DNA of 64,000 bases, taken from contig NC_039486.1 in NCBI RefSeq assembly GCF_003590095.1, forward strand, positions 6,012,336 to 6,076,335, written 5' to 3'. The position numbers were made by a program, and so were the translations under genes. Below are positions 24,719 through 37,112 of this stretch, in pieces. The first letter of the stretch is position 1, and every line of letters starts with the position of its first letter. The notes beneath the pieces are model-generated. The model made no database searches, was not told the DNA's origin, and saw only the letters and a program-made list of their open reading frames with translations. The DNA is from Trichoplusia ni. Taxonomy: Eukaryota > Arthropoda > Insecta > Lepidoptera > Noctuidae.

Positions 24719-26726
24719 AGTGGTCTCAAATGTTTCCATAGGTTACTAAACCAAGATCTAATGTTGAAACGATGCCAAAATTGGTCGGTGGTTCATGAAC
24801 TTATGAATTGTGAAAGCAAACATTTTATATTATATGACGTGCGTTAAAATCTACAGCTTAAGGGTAGACATGTGGTGGTTTTATTCGGTTTATATTCCTA
24901 TTTCTTACTGAACCATTAAATGCGAGATGAAAGCTGATTGAGAGTATGCATAGAGGTATAGTAAAGATTGCAATCTAAAGTAACATTCTTCCAAACTGTA
25001 GTTACCTTGTAAGAAGCTCTCCTAGTTTATTTATAGCAGCTGTGAGTCATTATTATTATGTCTGCATATTGGAACTCTTTCGTTAAAACTCGTTATCGTA
25101 TAATGCATCGTGTTATAAACCTTTTTGCTTATAAACTCTTGGATGAGTCTTTACAAGATAATCAATTGATTTCTTTCGTTCTTCCTAGAGTAGGGTAAAA
25201 TGCCAAGTGTTTATGGGGCAATGGGTTTACGTTCAATGAACATATTACTTAAATGGGAACAGTGAATCTTACTCAACCCTCCTACCAAAGTGACATTTTA
25301 CAACGTTTACAAGCATTTGTAGAATGCGTTTAAATATATCGAAATGACGGGAAAAAGTTAAGTAACTTAGCAAGACGAATGTTATTCGATCCATACATAT
25401 TTGAGTGTTTTCTATGAACGATAACGGTTGTAGAAATCTGATTTGGTAGGGGGCAACTCTTATGATTGTCTTAGTATAAAAACGTCTTATACTAGCCACT
25501 TTAAACACCGAAAGACTGCTTTACTGAATTGATTAGTCAATTTATATTTTAATTTGTGATCGCGTAAATACCGATAAATTACAAAAAAACCTTGGTGGCC
25601 TTATATAGGTCTTACTGCAGTCGTGGTATTTAATGTAAATAAAACATTTATATCAAAATAAACCCTACAGAGTTTCTCGCTGGTTAACACTATCGGACAA
25701 TAAAAAACCAGCTCGCAAAATTCTCTTTAAAAACGGTTGTAATTAAAATAATACATGTGACTTCCGTTTATCTCGTTGTATTATTTTCTTTCTTGATTTT
25801 GAATCTGGTGCTGCTACTTTTTATTTGTCAGTTAATTTAGTGAGCAAGCCATTTCATTTTGCATTTAATAAAACAGTTCGACCAAAGGGTTTCATTAATC
25901 TTTCTGTTTTTGTACCTGATTTTCTATTTCTGCTGTGTTTATTTATGTCTTCAACTGTCTTGTAAACTCTAACACGATTTTAAAAGTCGCAGATATATTA
26001 GATAAATAGATAGTACTTACATTTCTGATTTCACACTTATGCCTTTTACCGTTAACTAATAATAATTGCCACCACGCGAGTTAGCAATAAAATAGTATTG
26101 TATTATCAATAAATATCCGTCATAAGAATTGCAATCTTTAATTTATTGAACATTTGTTGTTTTATTAGTCAGTTAAATGTATTATAATGATTAGATACGA
26201 TTTTAAAATAAATAATTTTATCATTATTCTGTTTTTGTTATTGATTGATATTGACCCCTGTTTATAATAATTGCGTCAACGTTTCAAGCGTACAATTAGT
26301 TTTAAATTGATAATGAAGAAACAGTACCCACAACTCACTGAACACGAGTAAATTTTTAATAAGCAGAACTCCATCTAATACACAAAGAGTGATTTAAAAC
26401 AGGGTTTAAAAACAAACTAATTCAATGATTATAAAACATATTTAATGCATGCTCAAATTACACATGTTAACAAAATTATTATGCTAATGAGGAAAAAAAT
26501 TCAAAAACAGTTATTATTAATTAACTGAACAGTACAAAGCTATAACAAAGTTGATATGTAATTTTATGTATTCTTTATTGTTACACGAACGTAAAAATCT
26601 TTTAGTTAAAAAATATTTTTTGTATTAATATGAAAATTCTATGGTAATATATGTAGGTATTCAATGAGGTATTGCACAGCAAACAAGTTATTTACAACGT
26701 AGAATGTAGAACTACTTTTGGTACTC
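24719..26726. other. Tango1 3' UTR and convergent spacer
   Basis: AT-rich sequence between the Tango1 stop and the Xdh A stop; the two genes converge here. A poly-A signal for Tango1 could be AATAAA at 25638-25643, giving a 3' UTR of about 900 bases. A reverse-strand AATAAA (TTTATT at 26574-26579) could serve Xdh A, about 150 bases past its stop. No other gene is seen. Confidence 0.5.
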
Positions 26727-29700
26727 CTAAGGTACAACATTCCAAGGTACGAAGCTGCCTGGCTCTGGTTCATCCAGCTGGAATACAAAATTGAATATTA
26801 TTCACAAATTAATCTTGTACCATTTAAATTGACGTGGTCTACAATTTAAGTTTTATTTTTTCAGTATCTCTAATGAGTTCCTAGACCTTACGCGAATGTG
26901 TCGTAAAATTGACAGCATTGTTGCACCAATCAAACCCGTTTTGAGTCATGACTAGTTCCGATTTAATGTAGTAACTGCGTAAAATTGTAGGATAAAAGTT
27001 TATAGCTACCTTTTTAGTAATGTGGTCCTCGCAAGCCATACGAATTCTTGCGGACGTTGCAGGTGCATCCAACCGGAACTCCTGAGAAGCTCCCGTTTCA
27101 GCCCGCGCCGCACGGATTGCTTCTTTTATAGCGAAGAATGCGGACGAAGCTAGGAACAGAGGTGGTTCACCAACAGCCTGAAAACATGAAAGGATATTTT
27201 GAAATTTGAATATTCTTGAGTTATATAGTGTTTGAAAGGAAAGGACAAATTTCTATTTACCTTTGACGAATATACAGCTCTTGGGTTAGGGGCTCCTTTG
27301 AGCAATGATACATTAAATTCTTGAGGAATGTCACCAAAACCAGGAATTTTGTAAGCACCAGGACCTTTTGAGAGTAACGCCCCAGTTGGCGAGTAAATAA
27401 GCTCCTCAATCGTGAATAAACCGTACCCCTGCATGAATCCACCTTCGATTTGACCAATATCTATAGCTGGGTTCAAACTTTCTCCCAAATCCATCACAAT
27501 GTCACTTCTCACTACTAGATGATCACCACTTAGGCAATCGATCTCGACTTCAGTGCATGCCGCCCCAAATGTAAAGTAGTTGAAAGGAGTTCCTGTATTT
27601 TCATCGAAATTATATCCAATTCCAGGGGTTGCATAAAAACCCGTTGCGGATAAACTAACTCTATCAATCCAAGCGGACAGGACCCAATCTTCCCACTTTC
27701 CATTGGGGTTCTTTTCTTTGAATGGTTGCAGTCGTTTCGACAGGGTCTCGCATGCTTGAAGCACAGCCATTCCGTTTAGATCTGATCCAGCACTAGCTGC
27801 AGTAGCTGAAGTGTTGGGTACTTTGTCAGTAGAAGTTTCACTTATGTGAATTTTGGACACATCTACTCCAAGAGCACGGGAAGCAACTTGAATCATTTTC
27901 GTATGTAGTCCTTGTCCCATTTCAGTTCCACCGTGTGATACAAGAACTGATCCATCGACATATATCAGTACTAAAGCACCAGCTTGGTTAAGCAACTTTT
28001 CTGTAAAAGCGATTCCAAACTTAGTAGGGATCATTGAAATTCCACGTTTCCTCCATCTGTGCTCTCTGAAAACAAAAAAGTTATTGCTAGATAAGCCACA
28101 TTGAAACGTTATTATAATAACTTTTTGCAAACTTGCGTTTGCTCAGGTATCATTACAAGGTTAATAAAAATAATAGCTGTAATTACTTACTTGTTGAACT
28201 TTTCGATGGCCAATCTTCGTTCCGCAAGATTACTTTTTTGTGCGCACTCGTCCCAACATCTCTGTAGCGTGCAATTTTCCAAAACCTGTCCGTAATGAGT
28301 TATCGAGTTCTCGGCGTACAAGTTGATTCGACGGATCTCATCGAAACTCTTTCCTACTTTAAATGCTATGTCTTCGATAATGCTCTCAGCTCCAAACATT
28401 CCCTGAGGTCCACCAAAACCACGGAACGCTGTATTTGATGGTAAATTGGTCTTACAAACAATGCCCGATACTTCAGCATTTGGCACATAATAAGCATTTT
28501 CATAGTGGAACATAGCTCTTTCTACTACCTGAAAAATATAAGCGTGAAACGTGAATTATCTTAACACGTTTTTTATGTATTTTTTTACCAATCTTGTTAT
28601 ACTTACAGGGCCTGACAGATCTAAAGAGTATCCTCCATTGTTATAAATAATTACTCTAGCTCCCATTATCTTTCCTTCTGAAGTAACAGCAACCTTATAT
28701 TTTACCATGAACGGATGTCTCGTACCGCTTATCAACATGTCTTCGTCTCGGTCGAGCATGCAACGAACTGGCCTTTGAAGTTTGTGAGCAGCGAATGCTA
28801 CAGGTAAAGCCACTAGCATGCCACGAGATTCCTTTCCTCCAAATCCACCTCCCATACGTTTTACTCTAGCAACGATCCGGTTCATGGGAACGTGCAGTAC
28901 ATGACTAACTAATTTCTGAAACAAAAAAACGTCAGCCATAAGCACATATCAAAATCGAAGCAAGAAAACAATACCTAATTTAATATTATGAAATAAATTG
29001 TGTACTTGGGTAACAAAAAGAATTACCGCTATTTCTGAGGGATGTTGACTCGAACAGAATATTTCCAACTCATCATCCTCTTTCTTTGGGATGGCAAATG
29101 CGGCATGGGTTTCTAGGTAAAAATGTTCTTGCCCACCCATGCGACATTCTCCTTCAATAATAATATTATTTTTATCGTTAAAGGCACTTTCTACATCTCC
29201 CCTTTTTATGGTTTTAGGATATTGTGGGTAAAATGAATTGTGCTTAATTGCGTCTTCCATTGTAACTATAATAGGCTGTATATCTTCGTACTTTATTTCC
29301 ACCTTTCTGGCGGCTTCTTGGGCTCTTGCTTGGTCTTCTGCTACTATAACACCAATAGTCTGTCCCTGACTTGTGACTTTCTCAGTAATGAATAACTCTT
29401 CATCGTGGAAAATAGGTCCAATAGCATTTTGCTCAGAAGTTAAATCTTTAGCAGAAAAGAAAGCAACAACACCTGGCATTTGCAATGCTTTTGTGGCATC
29501 AACTGACAATACTTTAGCATGTGCTCGTGTACTGAGAACAAATGCCAAGTAAAGTTCGCCTTCGGCAGTTGGCATATCGTCACAATAAATTGCTTCACCT
29601 GTTGTTTGCTTGAATGCTGATACATGCGTAATTGGCCTACCAACAGCGTCGCTTTTAACTTGTTCAGATCCAACTAAATCGAAATATTGTGCACTTTTTG

Positions 29701-32700
29701 GCATACCGCCGTGGAATTGTTCTGCACCGCTGCTATGGTATGGTAGAATAAGATCCTCATGAATATAATCTTTTGTCATTTGTTGAGCAATAGCCAGGTA
29801 CGCTTTTAGGAACAAACTCATTGTCAAAGTCCGACGAAACTGTATGTTTCCACCTGGAGCGGAAGGACTCAGAGGCAGCTCCTCTATCAATAGCGAAAAC
29901 GTTTTCTCTAACACATTTTCATCCCATTTCTCACCTCTTAATGATTCGCATGTTTTGGTTGCTAATTTTGTTACAGGGGCCATACCACCAAAAGCAAGAT
30001 TAATGTACTTTATAACATTAGTGTTATGTTCAAACTCGACGTTGATAGCAGCAGTAACAATGGAAATATCGTCTTCTCTTCTTTTTGCTTGTTTGTATGC
30101 TTTAACATACTGATATTTGTTAGTATACGGAACCTCTATCGATAGCAAAATTTCGTTTGGTTTCACTACATTCCTCCTGTACCCAGTGAAGAATGTTTCA
30201 TCCATTAAAACAGAGCGATGTCCTCCATCTTCACTTATAAGGTCGAGTTTCACTTTCAAGGCCATCAAAATTGGATTTAAGTCCGATATAGGACTACCCG
30301 TCATGATATTTCCACCTATAGCCGCCACATTCCTTATTTGTTTTCCTGCAAACCAGTTGAGCATCTCCACCATGGTTACAAACGAGCGTGTCTTGTACTG
30401 AGGCAAATTGGTTATGTACTGTCTTAAGGTATTTTCTATCTCCATGAGAGTAACAGCGGCACCTATTGTTAATCCGTGTTCATTTTCAGTGATAGTGGTC
30501 AATTCTGGTACAGAGTTTGGCATTATAATGGTAGGGTAAACTACATGTCTAAACTTAACTTCGACACCGACTTCAGTATTACCTACAACTATTTTGGCAT
30601 CGGGGTGTTTATTTTTTAAATTAACAATAGTACTTAAATCCTTTGGTCTGTACCATGTGACCTTTTCACCTCGATATATTAAGTATTGATCATCGTATAC
30701 AGACGATAACTTCAGTTCAGGTGGAAATATTGGTTCCTGGGTACTATCGTAAGGTAGAAACGATGACCTATCAAAAATATGTTCTGTTTCACTTGTATCT
30801 TCTTTATCAGTCTTGTTTTTGCAACAGTCTTTTCCCATGGCACAGGTACCATTGGTTTGTTTCGCTTTTTCGCCATTAACTGTCATGTTAGCAACACGAT
30901 TTGTCTCCCAATCTTCAATGAATGTCTTGTAGCCTTCTATGATGGCTCTGTAGCCCGTACATCTACACAGATTTCCTTGAAAGGCAACTTCCATGTCATT
31001 GTATGTTATTTTACTGTTGGTTCTGAGCAACGTGTACATAGACATGACGATTCCTGGCGTGCAGAACCCGCACTGCGAGCCGTGAGCCTTAGCTATACGT
31101 TCTTGAACTGGATGTAATCTGGTTTTAGTTGATCCAATGCCTTCAACTGTAGTGACGGCAAGACCGTGCATAGCGCACACTGGAGCCAGACATGCATTTA
31201 CTGCGAGATGACTGAGAAAATTAATTAAGAAAAATATCATGTTGTTATTACTCTATTATAGGTAAGTTTATGAGACCTCATGTAAGTAAGGCGAGTAAAA
31301 TTCCGATAGCAGCATGCGGATTATTGCTTTCGTGCTGATTTATGTAGTACTAGTAGAAACATTTTTCTTGCCATATTTTGTAAAGGATACACAACTTTCT
31401 TCTCTGAGCGATTGTATTTGGAAACCATGACGGTACAGGCACCGCAACCTCCTTCGGCACATCCTAACTTGGTGCCCGTCAGTCGCAGTTTCTTCCGGAG
31501 GTACCAGAGGAGCGTCCATTCTGGATCAGGTTTCGGTTCTACCACCTGCAATCATATCAGTTACAAAAATAAGTTTTACTTGAAGTCTGTTTGTACTACA
31601 AGAAAGAACGTAGGGTTTTTATTTGCTTCATACTTAAGTATATAAACACGCCAGCAGATTCACACACAAGCGAGATATAGTAATAAACAACGTCACCGTA
31701 TTGTATGTTATAGGATTAAACGGTCGCTACTCGCCACTTGTTCGTTCGTCGCTTCATTGACAATTGACAATAAAGTGTTATGAATTGTGAGAAGTTGGTC
31801 AATCGAAATCACGTTATTAATGAAAACATTTTGAATTATAATAGCTATAGAAAATGATCCCAGGGGAACATTAAAATGGGATAAAAACTATCTTTCGTGT
31901 TAGTTCTGGTTGTAAACATTGTTTAGGTACAAGTAGGAGGAGCTCGTGGCTAAGCTATAACCGCATAAGTGAATCGATCACAGGTGCAGCTATGCTTGAC
32001 GCGGTTGGTCCGTAGATGGGTGACCATCTTTGTCATAACGAGTTCCTCCGTGTTTCGGAAGGCACGTTAAATTGTGGGTCCCGGCTGTCATTCCTACATC
32101 GTTGCCGTCGTTACAGGTAGACAGAAGCTTGAAAAGTCTGACAGCCAGTCTAACCAAGGGGTATCGTGTTGCCCAGGTAACTGGGTGGAGGAGGTCAGAT
32201 AGGCAGTGGCTCCTTGTAAAACACTTGTATTTAGCTGAAACCTGTTAGACTGGTAGCCGACCCCAACATAGTTGGGAAAAGGCTAGGCCAATGATGAGGT
32301 ACAAGTTTCCTCTAAATCTGTTGAGTGGTTTTTGCGTGAAAGAGGAACAAACATCTATACATCCATACATCTAAACTTAAGGTTTATAATTTTAGAAGAG
32401 CAATAGGATAATAGTATATTTTATCTGAGCTGTAAAGGCGTCTTACGGTCACTTGATGTTGAGATAAATTATATAGATAATAGTAGGCCCACGCTCCAGT
32501 AGGCACCTACTTAATTGTGACATAGCATGTCTGACCACTCTCTGCTAGCTATAATTTGCTAAGCTATTAAACCTTTTTTCTGTCGAATAGAATTAAAAAA
32601 TACCTCCACGAATTTTATGATTTAACAACAGCAAGAATGATTTTTATGATCATTGTCCATTTGTCCGTTGCCGTTGATTTTCACGAGAAGAAAAAGAAAT

Positions 32701-34553
32701 AAAAAGTAAGCGTTGCGCGCCAAAAGACTAGGTACATAATACAGAAAAAAAATGTTTCAATCATATTTCGGAGACATTTCATTCATAACGACACTTTGAT
32801 TTCATTTATTTGTAGGTAGACCATAACATATTATTATTGTTAATTTAAGTCAAGGTCAGATTCTAGTCAAACCAGATTTGGTTGATTGTTCGTTAGAATC
32901 TATGGATCGAACAACTTTAACTGTTATGTAGGTCTGTATGAATAAATAATATTTAATGCCGAAAAAAAACGATATAAGTATTTCTTGCGTCATTACGTAA
33001 TATTCTTGATTGTCTTATATGAATTAATGACCACTTGAGATAAAATTGAATTATCAATCCCTTGGCCACCGGTTGTTTCCTTGTGCATAATAATTATTAG
33101 ACGCAGATTCTTAATAAGTGGTTCTAGGATGGAATGCAATTTTTTTTCAAAATACCGTACATCAACGATTTTATCATTGTGTTTAAAATCTACGTAATTG
33201 AGAACCTCAAATGCACATATAAATAAATAAATTCCTCGACATAGCTATACGTTATGCATATTATTAACACCTAGTACGAGCATGCATCACATTAATCACT
33301 CATAATTCATCTCACACCGCTTTGAATTAAAGTCACCTAGCATACAGACAACGTATTCCTCGTAAACAGGGCAACGTATTCCTTTATCAAACGCAACCAA
33401 TAAACGAATGCCGCTGAGCAAACAATATAATAATATAAATTACTGAATCGGGTCGCCATTATTGTTATGATTAGCAGCAGGAGGCAACATAGGTCAGTAC
33501 TATCAGGGACATTCGGCGACCCTCCTCGCAAATAAAACATTTGTCTGTATATGACGCAATAACGTTCGTCGTAACCATCTTCAAGATGTTTGTTTCATAA
33601 TGATACGATTCTGATAACAATTACGTATGACAGTCAGATTCTGGACTACCCTGTTTTTTTTCTGTGCAAAGACCTCCCACAAGTAATTCCATTAGTACTT
33701 GTTCTAAGGCTAAAATACTATCTTCAAAATATTTCCTTGCTCGGTTCAGGGGTAAAAACATAGGTATTTAGTGTACCTATTAATGACCCATTTCTTACAT
33801 CATAATGACGTAATTAATAGCTCAATAATCATAAAAAAATAATTGGGCATTTGTTAATGACCTTGTATCTAAATTGTATTACACAATCATTGAAATTGAG
33901 TGGAAAATATATTTTATATCATTACTTATTTGTTTGTTTAAAGGATGCACATTTTGTTGTTTATGCATCAACAATACTTGCCCTATATTGCTCAAAGGGG
34001 GCAAATAAATATATTTTGCATTTCTCGATAAGCGCGATTGATAACTAAATGTACTTAAAGGTTTAGTAACTATCACTTCATAATAATAAAACCAATATTT
34101 TATCGTAGATTAGCTAGATAGTAAGTACGAAACTTTGTGTGAATGGAACAAATTAACTGTAGGGTTGGTGAGGTTAAATTATAGCTAATCTTACTGAATA
34201 TCTTAGGACCTAGCCGGTGTCTGTAATATACAATTATACTGTCGGAATTGTGTCAAACATTTTACAATAAGTATTGATTTAAGTACTAAAGATATTGTAA
34301 TGCAAGCAATTGTATTTAAGTGCTTAAACTATGAAATATAATAATAATATTGCATGAATTTTCTTATGAATTCAGTCACCTTATGGCACACATCTTGTTT
34401 ACCAATTATTCTCCAAGCGTTAGGTATAATTAATAAAAATATGTTTTCATTATCGGACAATCACACGCCTTCACTCACCTTTTTCCCGTTGACGTAAAAT
34501 ATTAACTCACTACAAACATCACCGGTTTCATCCTCTATGTTAAGCAATCCCAT
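26727..34553 (-). CDS. Xdh: Xanthine dehydrogenase, downstream tandem copy (Xdh A)
   Basis: Eight exons (34553-34479, 31545-31391, 31211-29027, 28915-28607, 28528-28191, 28065-27261, 27177-27010, 26777-26727) give 1361 residues. The enzyme oxidises hypoxanthine and xanthine to urate using a molybdopterin centre, two 2Fe-2S clusters, FAD and NAD+; it is cytosolic or peroxisomal. Visible: cluster I cysteines 54, 59, 62, 84; cluster II cysteines 124, 127, 159, 161; FAD segment with VGNTEVGVEVKF and GSPISDLNP; molybdenum domain with GGGFGGKE, TAFRGFGGPQ and AVGEPPL. Bovine active-site residues Glu802, Arg880, Phe914, Phe1009, Thr1010 and Glu1261 map by a constant +32 offset to Glu834, Arg912, Phe946, Phe1041, Thr1042 and Glu1293, all conserved. 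That favours xanthine dehydrogenase over aldehyde oxidase. The exon-2 donor (GTATCCTTT) looks U12-type. Intron 1 is about 2.9 kb and holds a SINE. Lepidoptera are known to carry tandem Xdh genes. Confidence 0.92.
31212..31390 (-). other. Probable U12-type intron, Xdh A intron 2
   Basis: On the minus strand the intron begins GTATCCTTT, the minor-spliceosome donor consensus. Near its end is TTCTTAATT (31231-31223), close to the U12 branch consensus TTCCTTAAC and about 13 bases before the acceptor AG. The U2-type donor consensus is absent. Splicing here joins the codon of Val77 and restores the expected cluster I cysteine loop. The paralogue has the same intron in the same place. Confidence 0.75.
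31925..32306 (+). mobile_element. SINE with 5S-like internal segment and target-site duplication
   Basis: The element occupies 31935-32296 and is flanked by a perfect 10-bp duplication, AGGTACAAGT (31925-31934 and 32297-32306). It contains GGTCCGTAGATGGGTGACC near 32006, resembling the 3' promoter part of 5S rRNA. It ends in CCCCAACATAGTTGGGA and an ATGATGA tail, a 3' end typical of lepidopteran SINE/LINE pairs. It lies in intron 1 of Xdh A, antisense to the gene. A diverged copy in reverse orientation is at 37633-37905. Confidence 0.75.
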
Positions 34554-34622
34554 TTTTATTAAAACTTAATATTTTTATCTATCCGTAGATAACACGTCTC
34601 ACTTTATGGCGCTACATAAGAC

Positions 34623-34628
34623 AACTGA
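34623..34628 (-). promoter_or_regulatory. Initiator-like motif upstream of Xdh A
   Basis: On the minus strand TCAGTT matches the arthropod initiator, placing a start at about 34626, some 73 bases before the Xdh A ATG. A GC-richer stretch follows upstream (34660-34690). Short motif, so tentative. Confidence 0.35.
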
Positions 34629-35324
34629 CGATTTATTTCACGTTGCGTGATCGTCCAACGTCTCTTATCCAGTGCGCGAGCGCAGTATCCACATGGACAG
34701 TTAACAAGTAATAAACAACTCGTTATCTGCTTCATAGTTCGTATGATTGAACTTACAAAAAGAGCAACTTGTGAAATCGTTGATAAATGAACAAGCTAAT
34801 CATTAAAACAGTGACCGATCAAAAACTGGTTAGCCCTGAACCATACTCTATCGGTCTTGGACCTACTTGAAATAGTTTGTTATCAACCTGTTTCAAGTTC
34901 TTTTCAACCAGCATGTTTGATTTATTTGCATAAATTTGTTATTTTTAACTGCCCGTTAGAGTAACAACCTACACAATATATTTATGCGCAACACATTATT
35001 TAAATGCGCAATGCACATGGATGCAAGGCTGGCTTACGAAAGAACTGACAGGTTCGTAATTCATGGAGATAGATTTTGTTTGTAAGCAGTCATGCTTGAA
35101 TTCCTCTCGTACTAAAAAGTGAATGTCCTACGTTCTCTGAGTATTGATTTGGAAATTTAGTACGAAGTTTGAGTAGAGCTACGAAATGGGTCAATTTGCG
35201 AACTGCGCAGAGACTTGGATATTTGCTACTACTACTTGTCTTAAGTATATTTTGTTTACTAAACGGGAAAAAACAAAACTCCATGAATTCCATTCTGAAG
35301 CGCTTAAATATAAATCTTCTAATC

Positions 35325-35606
35325 TTCTCATATATAAAATTCCCGTGTCACGATGTTAGTTACCGTACTCCTCTGAAACGGTACTACCGATTTTTATGAA
35401 ATTTTGTATACATATTGGATAAGTCTGAGAATAGAACAACATCTATTTTTCATACCTCTAAGTGATAAGGGTTACTCACACTAAAAAAATATATTTTATT
35501 CTTTTGACGAAATTGTTTGTTTTGATTTTTTTAATAATGTGGCATTAAAAATACAAACAACTAGAAAAAAAATATTCGGCAAAACAACGTTTGCTGGGTC
35601 AGCTAG
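35325..35606 (+). mobile_element. Non-autonomous Helitron, copy 1 of a head-to-tail pair
   Basis: Begins at a TC followed by ATATATAAAATTCCCGTGTC, the 5' start of a common lepidopteran Helitron family, and ends in a hairpin (GGCAAA...TTTGCT) then GGGTCAGCTAG before T. There is no Rep/helicase coding. The 5' third is nearly the same as that of copy 2, while the 3' end is of a different subtype. Start base is approximate. Confidence 0.7.
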
Positions 35607-35816
35607 TACCTATATAAAATTCCCGTGTCACGATGTTAGTTACCGTACTCCTCCGAAACGGCTTTGGCAAATTTTATATGCGTATTCAGTAGGTCTGAGA
35701 ATCGGCTACCATCTATTTTTCATAACCCCAAGTGATAAGGGTCCACTTTAATATTTTATATCCACTGTGATCATCGACTGTTAGGCGATACCTACGTAGT
35801 TCGCCGGGACAGCTAG
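35607..35816 (+). mobile_element. Non-autonomous Helitron, copy 2 of a head-to-tail pair
   Basis: Starts immediately after the CTAG end of copy 1 with TATATAAAATTCCCGTGTC, shares about 140 bp of 5' sequence with it, and ends in TTCGCCGGGACAGCTAG before T. Its terminus matches the fragment at 13461-13513. No coding sequence. Confidence 0.7.
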
Positions 35817-36572
35817 TAATATATAATTATCAATCATTACCCTTCTTCTTATGCTTATGGATAACATGAGACGATTGCTATATTTCCCTATAGCCTCGTT
35901 TATCTCATACAGGAACTAGTGCACTTTTATATACCTAAGTTTTTATCTCAAAATAATCGTGGACTGCCATCTGTTGCAAATTGAATAAATTGCCATTGTA
36001 AAGACACGTCCTTAAACCGCATCAAATGCATCTATCGACGAGTTTCTGTTATTCGTTAATCAAATCTTGTAGGACCTACCTAAACGAACTTACTTCGGCG
36101 ATGTGTTGATATAATGACAATGACTCGGTTGTTTTTACGTTTTTATCATTTTATACCTACTGAGGTAAAATAGCTGGCATAGAAACAAGTATTGACGAAG
36201 GAAGATAGACTAGATGTCGTTTATCCGTCTGTGTTTCTGTTTTTCTATGAATTTCTACTTATAATAGTTGCCATTTACTACCCCGATTGACACCCATATC
36301 TGAACATCGAAAGTCTTACAAATATGTATCTGTATCGGTTTTGACTTCATGCCAAATTTTAAGTCATAAGTCTCGAAGAGCTTTTACTTGGAATTTGGCG
36401 AATCAAGCCAAGCTAAGGCTTGATATATGATGATATTATATCCAATATACAAAAATTGACGCGCAACACGTGATGCTTAATATATCCGGCTGTTTTTGCA
36501 CGGCATGGCACGATTCAGGCAGATGCTGCGCTACGCATTTTGTTTTTTTTCTCATGCTACAGCATCGGTATG

Positions 36573-36700
36573 ACGTGGAGCGAGATGAAGCATGAAGCTC
36601 AAGCCAGATCGAGATGGAGAACCTCTGTGGACGCCCTCTGCCCCATCTAGGGGACATAGGACTTTAAGTCAAGTCAAGTCACATGCAGTTGATGTTGTCA
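36573..36700 (+). mobile_element. 3' remnant of a non-LTR retrotransposon
   Basis: The frame 36573-36650 reads TWSEMKHEAQARSRWRTS and ends shortly after at DALCPI and a stop. A Trp-rich tail of this form (W..L....DR.RWR..V.ALC) is the usual C-terminus of LINE reverse-transcriptase ORFs. Upstream coding is lost, so it is a dead copy. Its 3' limit is unclear. Confidence 0.55.
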
Positions 36701-37112
36701 AGTGGAGTTGTGACGCGCTGCAACATCGGCGACAGAAATCAACACGTTTTAGTTCCTCTGGCAACATAAAGCCTATGCCTGATGCCTATTTGGCCAGATA
36801 TCGTTGCCAAAATAGTTTCACGCTAACTTTGAACTTGATATTTCCAATAAAGTATTAAATATATGTAGTAATCTGTAATTAAATATAATATTACAAAATA
36901 CATGAACTGTCACTCTGGTCGTGCGTGATATTGCTCAACTTGAACATTGGTAAATTAAGTAAATATGTACTTTCACGAAAAGATAAGGCGATAACAATAG
37001 CATGGAATCACAAACAACTTTTGCATTAAAAGTAATTTATTTGCGGTGATTATATATTAAAAACAGTGTGAAGGTATTACAAATTAAAATCTTATTGCAG
37101 AAAATGTTGTCT

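Larger units (their letters stand above)
34629..37112. other. Spacer between the two Xdh genes
   Basis: About 2.5 kb with no host gene. It holds two adjacent non-autonomous Helitrons (35325-35816), the 3' tail of a LINE (36573-36650 and beyond) and the likely 3' UTR of Xdh B (poly-A signal, minus strand, TTTATT at 37036-37041). The left end carries the Xdh A promoter. Confidence 0.6.
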
